A program made the translations under genes and the position numbers. The notes under the pieces are model-generated. The model made no database searches. It had not been told where the DNA came from and was given only the letters and a program-made list of their open reading frames with translations. This document shows, one piece after another, positions 9,865-18,520 of a stretch of 64,000 nt of DNA (the stretch's first letter is position 1; the number at the start of each line of letters is the position of its first letter). The stretch lies in the NCBI GenBank assembly GCA_964292325.1, contig CAXYVG010000004.1:1-64000 (forward strand), given 5' to 3'. This stretch comes from CTSoil-075 sp964292325 (GTDB taxonomy: Bacteria > Bacillota > Negativicutes > DSM-13327).

Positions 9865-10614
9865 CTAGTTAGTTTGCATCACAGTAGCAACTTGTTTTAT
9901 AAACGCCATAGACTTAAGAGGTTTATCTATACAATGTAGTAAATAGCCCATTAATAATTTTTCCGTTTCTACTAGCACAGTACCATTAACAGAAAAACAA
10001 CCTGGATTATGCCAATCTAACTGTAGTAACCATATAATAAAATCTTTTGTTTTCTCATTAATATCCACCATATTTTCGTGATCACAATTCTTACAAACGC
10101 AACCACCACTGGTAAAATTAAAATAGGTAGGAAAACTAACTGCTTGTCCACAAAGAGTACAATGATCAAATTCAGGATGATACCCCGCAATAGATAATAA
10201 TTGCCATGCCCAAGCCAATGCAACCATACGCGGATTACGCACCGTAAGAATCTGGAGCACTTCTAATAATAAATCAAAAATATGCGGTTCCGGTTGCCGC
10301 TCTGGACAAAGTTCTGCCGTTAATTCCGCAATAAATGAACCATATGCCATACAATTAAAATCTTCCTGCAAATTCCGAAAAGCATGTTTGACCTCGCATT
10401 GCTTAACAGAATCACAGTTTTTCCCTGATAACAGTGTTACCTCAAGATGTGTAAATAATTGCATTCCGCTAGCTAAAGAACTCCTAGGTCTTCTAGCACC
10501 ATTAGCAAAAGCGACAATCTTTCCGTGTTCACGTGAAAATAAAGTGACCATCTTATCAGCATCGCCCCAATCACGTACTGCTACTAAAATGGCTTCAACT
10601 TGATATTGTGCCAT
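9865..10614 (-). CDS. recO: DNA repair protein RecO
   Basis: RecFOR-pathway mediator that loads RecA on SSB-coated DNA. The 249-aa protein has an N-terminal OB fold (MAQYQVEAILVAVRDWGDADKMVTLFSREHG is family-like) and a zinc knuckle, CTLCG then CKNC, at about residues 150-173. The stop is TAG. Its position downstream of era and the yqzL-like gene matches Firmicute gene order. Confidence 0.94.
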   Translation of the reverse strand: MAQYQVEAILVAVRDWGDADKMVTLFSREHGKIVAFANGARRPRSSLASGMQLFTHLEVTLLSGKNCDSVKQCEVKHAFRNLQEDFNCMAYGSFIAELTAELCPERQPEPHIFDLLLEVLQILTVRNPRMVALAWAWQLLSIAGYHPEFDHCTLCGQAVSFPTYFNFTSGGCVCKNCDHENMVDINEKTKDFIIWLLQLDWHNPGCFSVNGTVLVETEKLLMGYLLHCIDKPLKSMAFIKQVATVMQTN

Positions 10615-10674
10615 ATATCCCTCAAAAATACCATCTATTAAATTTATAAAACATTGTAAGCCATTGCATGGATT

Positions 10675-10824
10675 TCAACACAAGGGTACTATAATCCGAT
10701 TTGCATCTAATAAGGGCGCTGTAAATGGTTCATTCCATTTTTCTGTGCATGAGCGATAAATAAGATATGCTTCAATACGTCCGGTTTTCTGAAAAATTTC
10801 CCACATTAAATCACGTAACAACAT
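10675..10824 (-). CDS. YqzL-like small protein
   Basis: 49-residue protein with an AAGGGATGAT ribosome site. It contains LMWEIFQKTGRIEAYLIYR, which matches the pattern of the short YqzL family (W-x-x-F-x-x-T-G-x-I-x-x-Y-L) found between era and recO in Bacillus and Clostridia. Function unknown. It reads into recO about 60 nt later. Confidence 0.72.
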   Translation of the reverse strand: MLLRDLMWEIFQKTGRIEAYLIYRSCTEKWNEPFTAPLLDANRIIVPLC

Positions 10825-10908
10825 TTGACATCATCCCTTCGCATATATTTTTTTGACTCAATACATCTGCCTAACTCTATCAAAAATACAAAAGATTATA
10901 TCATCTAG

Positions 10909-12234
10909 CTATTCATCCTCATCATTGACTTCTAAATTTGGAAGGGGTTTTGCATGAACTCGCACAATCCGAAAACCAGTTACTTGTAAGACAGTAAAGC
11001 TATATTCACCAATATTTACCTCATCACCAATTTCTGGACGACGTCCTAATAAGCCAAATATATAACCACCGATTGTATCTTCTTGTGGTTCTTCTAAACA
11101 AATATTTAATAATTCAACCACATCATCAAACAATACTCTTCCCTCAAACTCATAAGAGCCATCAGGCATACGTTGAATTTCTGGTTGAATGATATCATCT
11201 GTTTCATCCTTGATATCACCGACTATCTCTTCGATAATATCTTCCATTGCTACCAATCCTGCAGTACCACCATATTCATCGGCTACTACCGCTAAATGAA
11301 TTCGCTTACGCCGCATAAGTTGCAGAAGTTTGGCTACTGACATACCTTCAGGAACCACTAATATTTCTCGCATAATACTCTTAAGATCTCGTTGTTCGAC
11401 ATTGCAAAAGTCAAAATCAATTAAATCCCTAAGATGAATCATACCCATAATATGATCTTTATCATCTAAGCATAATGGGAAACGGGTATGATGTGATTCA
11501 CGCACTACTTTTAAATTTTCTGTATAGGAATCATCAATAAATAAGCAAACCATATCTTGCCGCGGTACCATTACTTCACGAGCTAGACGATCTGCAAAAT
11601 CAAATACATTATCCAGAAGATCACTTTCCATTTGATCTAATACTCCACCGCGATGGCTAGCACTTACAATCATTCTTAATTCTTCTTCAGAATGAGCAAC
11701 ATCCGCTTCAGTAGCAGGTTTTACGCCAAGGACCCCTAAGAAAAACCAAGCGGTATGGTCAAATAAGGTAATAATAGGATACCCAATTTTATGAAAAATG
11801 TATAATGGCCATACCGCAAACAAGACCATACGTTCCGTTCGCTGAATCGCAAAAGATTTAGGAATTAATTCTCCCAAAACAACATGCAAAAGAGTAATAA
11901 TCGTAAAACTGATTGCAATACTAATACTATGAAGCAATAGATCAGATCCTGGGAAATATGCAAATAACAACGGCTCTAAAATAGCAGAAATAGCAGGTTC
12001 ACCAATCCACCCTAAAGCGAGGGAAGCCAAGGTAATCCCAAGTTGAATAGCACTCAAATAGGTATCTAATGAAGAAACTATTTTTAAAGCTACTTTAGCT
12101 TTATTATTCCCCTGTTGCACAAGTTCTTCTAAACGTGTTTTACGAATTTTTACTAACGCAAATTCCGCCACCACAAAAAATCCATTTAATAATACGAGTA
12201 AGAAAACTTCTAGCAATCTTATAAAACTATACAA
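10909..12234 (-). CDS. CNNM/CorC-HlyC family transporter-like protein
   Basis: 441-aa integral membrane protein. The N-terminal CNNM (DUF21) domain, residues 1-200, has about four hydrophobic helices (LLEVFLLVLLNGFFVVAEFAL; ISIAISFTIITLLHVVLGELIPKSFA). A CBS pair (about 215-335) and a C-terminal CorC_HlyC domain (about 355-430) follow. The family is linked to divalent cation (Mg/Co) efflux and is often mislabelled hemolysin. Start appears to be TTG with a distant GGGGAGAG, so the exact start is uncertain. Stop is TAG. Confidence 0.88.
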   Translation of the reverse strand: MYSFIRLLEVFLLVLLNGFFVVAEFALVKIRKTRLEELVQQGNNKAKVALKIVSSLDTYLSAIQLGITLASLALGWIGEPAISAILEPLLFAYFPGSDLLLHSISIAISFTIITLLHVVLGELIPKSFAIQRTERMVLFAVWPLYIFHKIGYPIITLFDHTAWFFLGVLGVKPATEADVAHSEEELRMIVSASHRGGVLDQMESDLLDNVFDFADRLAREVMVPRQDMVCLFIDDSYTENLKVVRESHHTRFPLCLDDKDHIMGMIHLRDLIDFDFCNVEQRDLKSIMREILVVPEGMSVAKLLQLMRRKRIHLAVVADEYGGTAGLVAMEDIIEEIVGDIKDETDDIIQPEIQRMPDGSYEFEGRVLFDDVVELLNICLEEPQEDTIGGYIFGLLGRRPEIGDEVNIGEYSFTVLQVTGFRIVRVHAKPLPNLEVNDEDE

Positions 12235-12481
12235 CGGCGACTCGATAGTGCATCTCTCCCCAAATTAATTACAAAGACATTCTCAACAATAACCTACTAG
12301 TACCTATACTAAAAAAATTGACCTACATTCACTTACTACTATTATTTCCTTGTCAACATAATAATATGAGACTCAATCATCGTAAAACTTGATTTACTTC
12401 CTTTACAAATGATACCATCTCCAGCTCTAGTCGTCAATAAAGAATGACTATCGTCAAGCGATAGCCAATCTTTTTTTTATA

Positions 12482-13378
12482 TCAATCATAACCAAAACTA
12501 CGCAACATTCCTTCTTTGTTGCGCCAGTCTTTTTTTACCTTTACCCATAAATCAAGAAAAATCTTAGACCCAAGCAAATTTTCAATATCAATACGAGCTA
12601 AGCGTCCTATATCTTTTAATAGCTGCCCTTTAGCTCCAATAACAATTCCCTTTTGCGATTCACGTTCCACATAAATCACTGCTCTAACATACAAGGTATC
12701 ATTCGGTCTTGTTACGATTTCTTCAATGTCTACAGCAATGGAATGAGGAATTTCATCATGAGTAGCATGTAACACTTTTTCCCGAATCAGCTCCGTAATA
12801 ACCAACCGCTCTGGTTGATCTGTAACCATATCCTCTGGATAATATTGAGGTCCTGGTTCCAAATATTTTTTAACTTCTAGAACTAAATTATCTAAATTAG
12901 TATGTTCCATTGCAGAAATCGGCACTACACCAGCGAAATTATACTGCGCTGCATATTTTTGTATAATCGGTAATAGTTTCGGTTTTTCAATTTTATCGAT
13001 TTTATTGACAACTAATATTACTGGCGTTTTAACCGAGGATAATAAATCTAATATATAGCGCTCGCCACCACCAATGTCTTCTGTTGCATCCACAACAAAA
13101 AAGATAACCTCCACTTCTCGGAGTGTATTCTCTGCCGCTTTTAGCATATACTCCCCAAGTTTATGCTTAGGCTTATGTATACCAGGTGTATCAATAAATA
13201 AAATTTGTGCATCATCTAACGTAAGTATACACATGATTTTATTGCGAGTGGTTTGTGGTTTATCAGACATGATCACCACTTTTTGCCCAATTAAGCTATT
13301 AATTAATGTCGACTTACCAACATTAGGTCTACCAATGACGGAAACAAACCCTGATTTATGTTCTGCATTCACTACCAT
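12482..13378 (-). CDS. era: GTPase Era
   Basis: Essential GTPase for 16S rRNA maturation and 30S assembly, 298 aa. G1 GRPNVGKST, G2/switch KPQTTRNKI, G3 DTPGIHKPKH, G4 NKID and a C-terminal KH domain (GIVIGAKGQLLKDIGRLAR) are all visible. It overlaps the cdd stop by one base, within the tight cluster pgpH-ybeY-dgkA-cdd-era. Confidence 0.97.
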   Translation of the reverse strand: MVVNAEHKSGFVSVIGRPNVGKSTLINSLIGQKVVIMSDKPQTTRNKIMCILTLDDAQILFIDTPGIHKPKHKLGEYMLKAAENTLREVEVIFFVVDATEDIGGGERYILDLLSSVKTPVILVVNKIDKIEKPKLLPIIQKYAAQYNFAGVVPISAMEHTNLDNLVLEVKKYLEPGPQYYPEDMVTDQPERLVITELIREKVLHATHDEIPHSIAVDIEEIVTRPNDTLYVRAVIYVERESQKGIVIGAKGQLLKDIGRLARIDIENLLGSKIFLDLWVKVKKDWRNKEGMLRSFGYD

Positions 13379-13773
13379 TATAACTTCTCTCCTGACAAAT
13401 GTTTTTTTCCAAATGAATACGGTAATAATTCTTCCAGTGTAGCCATATATTGCTTACCGTGCAAATTGCACATCATCACTTTCGTAATACCAAACTCAGC
13501 CATAACTTGCCGACAAGCACCACAGGGTGCCACGGGCTCATTTGTATCAGCTGTAATAGCCATGGCGATTAGCTCTATTTCCCCCTCAGATATGGCCTTG
13601 TAGATAGCAGTGCGTTCAGCACAATTACACAGACCATAGGAGGCATTTTCAATATTACATCCCGCATATATCTTTCCATTTTTTGCAAGCACTGCAGCGC
13701 CTACTTTAAAATTAGAATAAGGGGCATAGGCATTATTGCGAGCCACCATAGCCGCCCGAATCAATTCTTCCAT
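13378..13773 (-). CDS. cdd: Cytidine deaminase
   Basis: Pyrimidine salvage enzyme converting cytidine to uridine, 131 aa, the homotetrameric short form. Zinc and catalytic motifs are CAERTAI and PCGACRQVM, with the substrate motif GCNIENASYGL. ATG at 13773 is preceded by AGAGGAGGATGAC; the in-frame start at 13794 would place the ribosome site inside the gene. It is embedded between dgkA and era as in Bacillus. Confidence 0.96.
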   Translation of the reverse strand: MEELIRAAMVARNNAYAPYSNFKVGAAVLAKNGKIYAGCNIENASYGLCNCAERTAIYKAISEGEIELIAMAITADTNEPVAPCGACRQVMAEFGITKVMMCNLHGKQYMATLEELLPYSFGKKHLSGEKL

Positions 13774-13784
13774 GTCATCCTCCT

Positions 13785-14144
13785 CTAGCCACATATCTTA
13801 TCAAAAAATAATATATAACCAACAATTAATGATAACACCGCAGTGATGAGTACTGCACCCGCCGCTACATCTTTCGCTATTTTCGCTAACGGATGAAACT
13901 GTGGCGTCACCATATCTATGATCGTTTCCACCACGGTATTGAACATCTCAGCAACCAGTACACTCGCTATGGTTATGACTAAAATCATGATTTCATATCG
14001 ATTTAGCCGCAGCCACCAAGCCATCCCTCCAGCTAAAACAGCAGCTACTATATGGATTTTCATATTACGCTCATACCGAGCGCAATGAATGATACCATCA
14101 AGAGCATGAATAAATGCTCTTGAGAAACTTTGCTTATCTACCAT
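13785..14144 (-). CDS. dgkA: Diacylglycerol/undecaprenol kinase
   Basis: Small membrane kinase, 119 aa, with three hydrophobic segments and the signature AEMFNTVVETIIDMV. Gram-positive members phosphorylate undecaprenol rather than diacylglycerol. It starts at the ybeY stop and sits 11 nt upstream of cdd. Confidence 0.92.
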   Translation of the reverse strand: MVDKQSFSRAFIHALDGIIHCARYERNMKIHIVAAVLAGGMAWWLRLNRYEIMILVITIASVLVAEMFNTVVETIIDMVTPQFHPLAKIAKDVAAGAVLITAVLSLIVGYILFFDKICG

Positions 14145-14611
14145 TATACACGATGGATGCCTAAAAGAGATAGAACATACTCCTCTTCCTCACGCATCTC
14201 ACTTTTTTCCTCTTCCGTCATATGATCATACCCTAATAGATGCAGTATACCATGTACTGTTAAATAAGCCAATTCTCGTTCTAAACTATGACCATATTCT
14301 TCGGCCTGACGAGTCGCTGTTTCAAGTGAAATAATAATATCACCTAATAAGACTTCTCCTGGAGCATCAATGACCTCTGGTTCCTCGCCTTCATTCAAAG
14401 CAAAGGATAATACATCGGTTGGGCAATCTTTTCCTCGATATTGGCGATTTAACTCATGGATGTATTGATCATTTCCAAGTACTACACTCACCTCAGTCTG
14501 AACACTGATATCATAAACCTCCGCTGTCTTTTGCAATACTGACCTCACTATTTGTTCCATCGACGGCGTTATCGTCGTCTTTTCCTGCAGATTGTTTATT
14601 GCTATTTCCAT
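14144..14611 (-). CDS. ybeY: Endoribonuclease YbeY
   Basis: Metal-dependent RNase for 16S rRNA 3' processing and ribosome quality control, 155 aa. The zinc motif HGILHLLGYDH is intact. The family-typical N-terminus (MEIAINN) makes the gene overlap the end of pgpH by 101 nt in another frame; an internal ATG (residue 18) would shorten that but lose conserved sequence. Confidence 0.95.
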   Translation of the reverse strand: MEIAINNLQEKTTITPSMEQIVRSVLQKTAEVYDISVQTEVSVVLGNDQYIHELNRQYRGKDCPTDVLSFALNEGEEPEVIDAPGEVLLGDIIISLETATRQAEEYGHSLERELAYLTVHGILHLLGYDHMTEEEKSEMREEEEYVLSLLGIHRV

Positions 14612-16712
14612 TTTTACTTTTTCTCCTCTCTAACTCTTTCACGGTTTCCGGATATTCAATGCGTTTATGAAACATACTAGAAAGAACTCTAATAAAAACA
14701 TCACCAATCACATTTAAATCTTTTAATGTTACATTACATTCATCCAGTTGTCCATCATGCAAACGTTCGCGGATAATTTTACGCACAGTGGCCTCAATTC
14801 GATTCGTATTCGGCTTACCGATAGACCTAACCGCCGCTTCACAAGCGTCCGCTAGCATAATAAGAGCCGCTTCTTTGGTTTGCGGACGTGGTCCTTCATA
14901 ACGAAAATCCGCTTCAATAATACATTCACTATGATCATTCTCTGTTGCCAATTTATAAAAATAAGATACGAGCATCGTACCATGATGTTCTTGGACAATA
15001 TCAATAATTACCTGTGGTATTTTATAATCTTTACATAAATCTACACCATCTTTAATATGCGACGTTATGATTAATGTACTAAGTGACGGCGCTATTTTTT
15101 CATGTGGATTTTCATTGTCTATCTGGTTTTCTACAAAAAAGTACGGTCTTTTTATTTTTCCAATATCATGATAATATGCACCTACTCTTACCGTAATCGG
15201 ATCAGCACCAATGCTATCCGCTGCTGTTTCTGCCAAATTGCCAAGCATGACACTATGATGATAGGTTCCGGGAGCATCAAGTAGCAGTCGTTGTAGTAGT
15301 GGATGATTGGGCTGGGCTAAATTCAGTAATTTAAGAGAAGTTGTAATATTAAATACATTTTCCAAATATGGCAATATACCCGTTGTAATGACCGCAGCCC
15401 CAATACCACTCAATACACCCAGTAAGCCTTGAGATAAAATTTGCGCGCCATCTAATTGTTCAATAAAACCAGTGGAAGCAATCACAAGGAAATTAATGGC
15501 GGCAATCCGTATTCCCGATCTTGTCAAATTATATCCATGCGCCATTTTAGAAACACTATACACACCAATTACGCTACCAATTAGCGTTGTTGACACTGCC
15601 CGCAAATTGTATTCCGCAATAATCCCAAAGAATAACGCTAATACGACACTAACCATTAAACCAATTCTAGCATCAATTAGAATGGCTGCTAGAAGAGCAC
15701 CTGCCGCAATAGGAGCGACAAAATCAGAATAATAATGAGCGGCTTTACCTAAAAATAATGTTACCACAATAATGAGCCCTAACAACACGACATATAAATC
15801 ATTTTGGTAGATAGGATAAGCAAATTTATACATGTATCCTAAAATAATAAACATGATTAGTAAGATAAAAACGGCCAATCCGAAAATACGTATTTCGCTA
15901 ATGTGTCCTTTCGACAATCCCACTTCTTCCATCTGATGAAACTGCTCGTCCGTAATCACATCGCCGCGTCTAACCATAATTTGTCCTTTTTTGATCGTTT
16001 CTCGCACAGGCTCAATACTTGTGATCGCCGATTGTTTACGTTTATCCGTTTCCCGGACATTAAATATAAAATTAGGCTTTAAAAGAGCTTGCGCCACCCC
16101 AGCTACTACTGATTCTGTAGTTTTCTCTAGACTGAGTTCCTCTGTCTCCAGCACAATATGCTTCCGAGCAAGATCCAGATCATCATCATGAATTCCCCGC
16201 TGAAAATATTTATGCAAGATAGTTTTTGTTTGTTCTTCCGCATTGTCAATGCCTTTTTCATTCAAATTAACTAGACTCGCTATAACGTTACTAGGTAATT
16301 TCACCTCTAGGATTTGTTGTAATTTTTCTTTTTTTTCTTCAATAGAAGTTATATTTCCATCAAGAACAACCACCCGCGTTGCTTTAAAAATATCCGTTAC
16401 ACTTTCTTCCGCCTTAGCTGTAACAACTACATCAAGGTCGTATACATTCGCTATACTAGCTAATACCTCACCTTCTAATTTTTTAGTTTTTGCAATATCT
16501 ACATACGCTACCGTCTTCGGTGAAATAATATCACGGTCACTTACTTGTCCTACTTCAAAAGATACTTTATCCGAAACAAAATCAGTTGATAAAATAATCA
16601 TAAATAGCGCAAAAAATGCTAACCCTAATACAATTCGTCGCGCAACTGGTTTTGCATATACACTTGTCGGCTGAACAAAAAAATCTCTGACTTTATTATT
16701 TAATGTTATCAA
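14511..16712 (-). CDS. pgpH: Cyclic-di-AMP phosphodiesterase PgpH (7TM-7TMR-HD)
   Basis: Membrane phosphodiesterase of c-di-AMP, 733 aa. Order: a TM anchor (about 27-45), a large extracellular 7TMR-HDED domain, seven TM helices (about 270-470), then a cytoplasmic HD domain (HHSVMLGNLAE, YYHDIGKIKRPYFF). A charged low-complexity tail of about 45 residues (KSKNGNSNKQSAGKDDDN) runs over the ybeY start. TTG start with GGAG about 9 nt ahead. Bacillus order puts phoH just upstream; here yqfD precedes directly and phoH is absent. Confidence 0.93.
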   Translation of the reverse strand: MITLNNKVRDFFVQPTSVYAKPVARRIVLGLAFFALFMIILSTDFVSDKVSFEVGQVSDRDIISPKTVAYVDIAKTKKLEGEVLASIANVYDLDVVVTAKAEESVTDIFKATRVVVLDGNITSIEEKKEKLQQILEVKLPSNVIASLVNLNEKGIDNAEEQTKTILHKYFQRGIHDDDLDLARKHIVLETEELSLEKTTESVVAGVAQALLKPNFIFNVRETDKRKQSAITSIEPVRETIKKGQIMVRRGDVITDEQFHQMEEVGLSKGHISEIRIFGLAVFILLIMFIILGYMYKFAYPIYQNDLYVVLLGLIIVVTLFLGKAAHYYSDFVAPIAAGALLAAILIDARIGLMVSVVLALFFGIIAEYNLRAVSTTLIGSVIGVYSVSKMAHGYNLTRSGIRIAAINFLVIASTGFIEQLDGAQILSQGLLGVLSGIGAAVITTGILPYLENVFNITTSLKLLNLAQPNHPLLQRLLLDAPGTYHHSVMLGNLAETAADSIGADPITVRVGAYYHDIGKIKRPYFFVENQIDNENPHEKIAPSLSTLIITSHIKDGVDLCKDYKIPQVIIDIVQEHHGTMLVSYFYKLATENDHSECIIEADFRYEGPRPQTKEAALIMLADACEAAVRSIGKPNTNRIEATVRKIIRERLHDGQLDECNVTLKDLNVIGDVFIRVLSSMFHKRIEYPETVKELERRKSKNGNSNKQSAGKDDDNAVDGTNSEVSIAKDSGGL

Positions 16713-16768
16713 TTATTTCAACTCCACTTACTAGGATAGAATTAAACACTGAATTATAATATACAAAG

Positions 16769-16833
16769 ACTAGGATAAAAGGAAAACACTGCCATACCAA
16801 CAGTAAGATCAGTTTTCCCCATTACCACTAGTC
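16769..16833. repeat. Nested inverted repeat between yqfD and pgpH
   Basis: Outer arms GACTAG/CTAGTC and inner arms GGAAAAC/GTTTTCC with CACTG/CAGT form a long imperfect hairpin in the 160-nt gap. There is no clear T run, so an mRNA stability or partial-termination element is as likely as a terminator. phoH would be expected in this gap and is missing. Confidence 0.45.
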
Positions 16834-16872
16834 TTATTCTACGAATACTATACAATCGACTTCTTATATTAC

Positions 16873-18075
16873 CTAAGGTCTATTGATCAGTTGCCCAATA
16901 TCTTCAGCGGTCTCTATATGCACTTTAATCCGTATCAAATTTTTTTCTGCTATTTTTAATTTCTCAATATTTCTCGTTACTACTTGAGCAGTTTCGGGAA
17001 TCAACGATTGTATTTTCTCTAATGCAATCACTTTGGCTCGTTCGCGAGCTTCCTCAATACTGAGCGTAATCGTCATAGGATCCGTTTCATAATATCGACT
17101 TATATTAGATTCGACAATAAACTCTCTATTCCTCCACCACGGAAGTTTTTTATTGGTTACCTCAACTTCATATCGTTTGTTCGGATCAACATTTACCTTT
17201 TTTAATACAAACTCCTCATTCCCCATCCGTAGTGCTACACCGGTTTCCTCTCTACCAGTCCGTTGATAAACAGTCTGCACGAAAGCCACTTCACCATAAC
17301 TTTCATACCATACTCTAGCTTTTACAATTCCATTGGCTCTAATCAGTTGTGGCAAAGTATCAGGCACGATTGAATTGGTTGGCTTTTGCTCATACAAAAC
17401 GCCTTTAATTAAGATATCGCCTTTTTTTACTGTATCACCTTTTTTCACTGCACTTTGCCCGGCCAATGGAATGATCTCACTAATCACTCCATCTTTGATC
17501 GCAACAATATCTGCTGGTGCTTTGTCGACTTCCTTCGGTATTGTCTTTTCAACAATTTCTATCACTACACGTGTTCCCGTAAAATGGATACCAACCCACG
17601 CGACTTCGGGAAAACTAAATAATATTTGATTCTCAATTAATTTTGTATTCACAGTATTTTTGAGCGTTCCTGGCTTCAAGCCATTTTGATCGGCAAATTC
17701 CTTAATCCGAATAGCAGAGAGAGTCTGTAAGCCAATAATATCAACAAACCATATATATGACATTAATAGATTCAGTAATAATAAAAATATCATTGCGCCG
17801 ACCAGAAGCATTTTACGCCGTTTTATTCTTCTCGTTATAAAAGGGAGTCCTGAATAACTGATGACTTCGAGGTGATTTTTACTTTTACGCACCAATGGTC
17901 TTATACTGAGAAAATCAGATAACCCCATACAAATGATAATGTCATCTTTTTTTTTAGTTATACTTAATAAAACTTTTTTTTCCATCATGCATAGATTAAT
18001 AAATTTTTCTGGCATAACGCCACTCACTTTGCATGTAACAGTCCCTTTCATATAAGTGAGAATATCAAATATCAT
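16873..18075 (-). CDS. yqfD: Sporulation protein YqfD
   Basis: 400-aa membrane protein of the sporulation-specific YqfD family, transcribed by sigma-E in the mother cell in Bacillus and needed for efficient sporulation; biochemical role unclear. A soluble N-terminal part, one TM helix (about 95-115, MLLVGAMIFLLLLNLLMSYIW) and a large C-terminal extracytoplasmic part are visible. It overlaps yqfC by 11 nt, so the pair is coupled. Confidence 0.9.
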   Translation of the reverse strand: MIFDILTYMKGTVTCKVSGVMPEKFINLCMMEKKVLLSITKKKDDIIICMGLSDFLSIRPLVRKSKNHLEVISYSGLPFITRRIKRRKMLLVGAMIFLLLLNLLMSYIWFVDIIGLQTLSAIRIKEFADQNGLKPGTLKNTVNTKLIENQILFSFPEVAWVGIHFTGTRVVIEIVEKTIPKEVDKAPADIVAIKDGVISEIIPLAGQSAVKKGDTVKKGDILIKGVLYEQKPTNSIVPDTLPQLIRANGIVKARVWYESYGEVAFVQTVYQRTGREETGVALRMGNEEFVLKKVNVDPNKRYEVEVTNKKLPWWRNREFIVESNISRYYETDPMTITLSIEEARERAKVIALEKIQSLIPETAQVVTRNIEKLKIAEKNLIRIKVHIETAEDIGQLINRP

Positions 18076-18337
18076 ACTTTATTTCCCCCACTATACCCTC
18101 CACTAGAATCTGTTCCATTTGCAGGTTAGCCAACATTAAATTTTCACCAATTATGATTAATTCACCTTGGTTTAATTTGATACGCACTAATGAAGGGGTG
18201 TACTCAATAATTCCTTTATGATTTTCAATCAATAGTTGTTTATTCCCAAGCATCGTCATGCGTGGTAAATCGAGTACAATATCTTGGGGAATCTCTAGAA
18301 TACCTGCTATCCTTTGCCAGTGTCTATTATGACGCAC
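18065..18337 (-). CDS. yqfC: Sporulation protein YqfC
   Basis: Short sporulation protein, 90 aa, with the family pattern IPQDIVLDLPRMTMLGNKQLLIENHKGI. GTG at 18337 lies just after a GGAGGGAGTACT site; the ATG at 18355 would be upstream of that site and is rejected. A sigma-E-type promoter lies about 25 nt upstream. Works with yqfD in an unknown mother-cell function. Confidence 0.88.
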   Translation of the reverse strand: MRHNRHWQRIAGILEIPQDIVLDLPRMTMLGNKQLLIENHKGIIEYTPSLVRIKLNQGELIIIGENLMLANLQMEQILVEGIVGEIKYDI

Positions 18338-18359
18338 AGTACTCCCTCCCTCCATATAA

Positions 18360-18388
18360 AATATATGCTTATACCATTCTCAATATTC
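18360..18388 (-). promoter_or_regulatory. Probable sigma-E promoter of yqfCD
   Basis: On the minus strand GAATATT (18388-18382) and CATATATT (18367-18360) are separated by 14 nt, close to the Bacillus sigma-E consensus (ATATT, 14 nt, CATACAnT). Mother-cell expression is expected for yqfCD. Confidence 0.7.
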
Positions 18389-18390
18389 TT

Positions 18391-18489
18391 AAGAAAAGAC
18401 TTGGTTTCGACCAAGTCCTCAGACGACGGTCGAAGCCTTAGTCGTTCTTACTTGGAATCAAGAAATGTTATACTTTCTGATTCCGTAAA
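18391..18489 (-). repeat. Structured intergenic element, copy 1
   Basis: About 99 bp sharing sequence and fold with copies at 23021 and 39839. On the minus strand it has a first hairpin (GGAATCA/TGATTCC), a central imperfect hairpin after AAGTAAG, and a 3' hairpin GACTTGGT-CGAA-ACCAAGTC followed by TTTTCTT. It lies between the terminator of the HerA-like gene and the yqfC promoter. Confidence 0.75.
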
Positions 18490-18520
18490 AAAATAAAAGC
18501 GTGGGATGATTCCCACACTT
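18486..18520 (-). terminator. Terminator of the HerA-like ATPase gene
   Basis: Minus-strand hairpin GTGGGA/TCCCAC with a 4-nt loop, followed by a long T-rich run, directly after the stop. Confidence 0.8.

Noticed and set aside
12421..12481. Hairpin GGCTATCG/CGATAG as era terminator
   Set aside because: The T run is on the plus strand, opposite to era; short stem.
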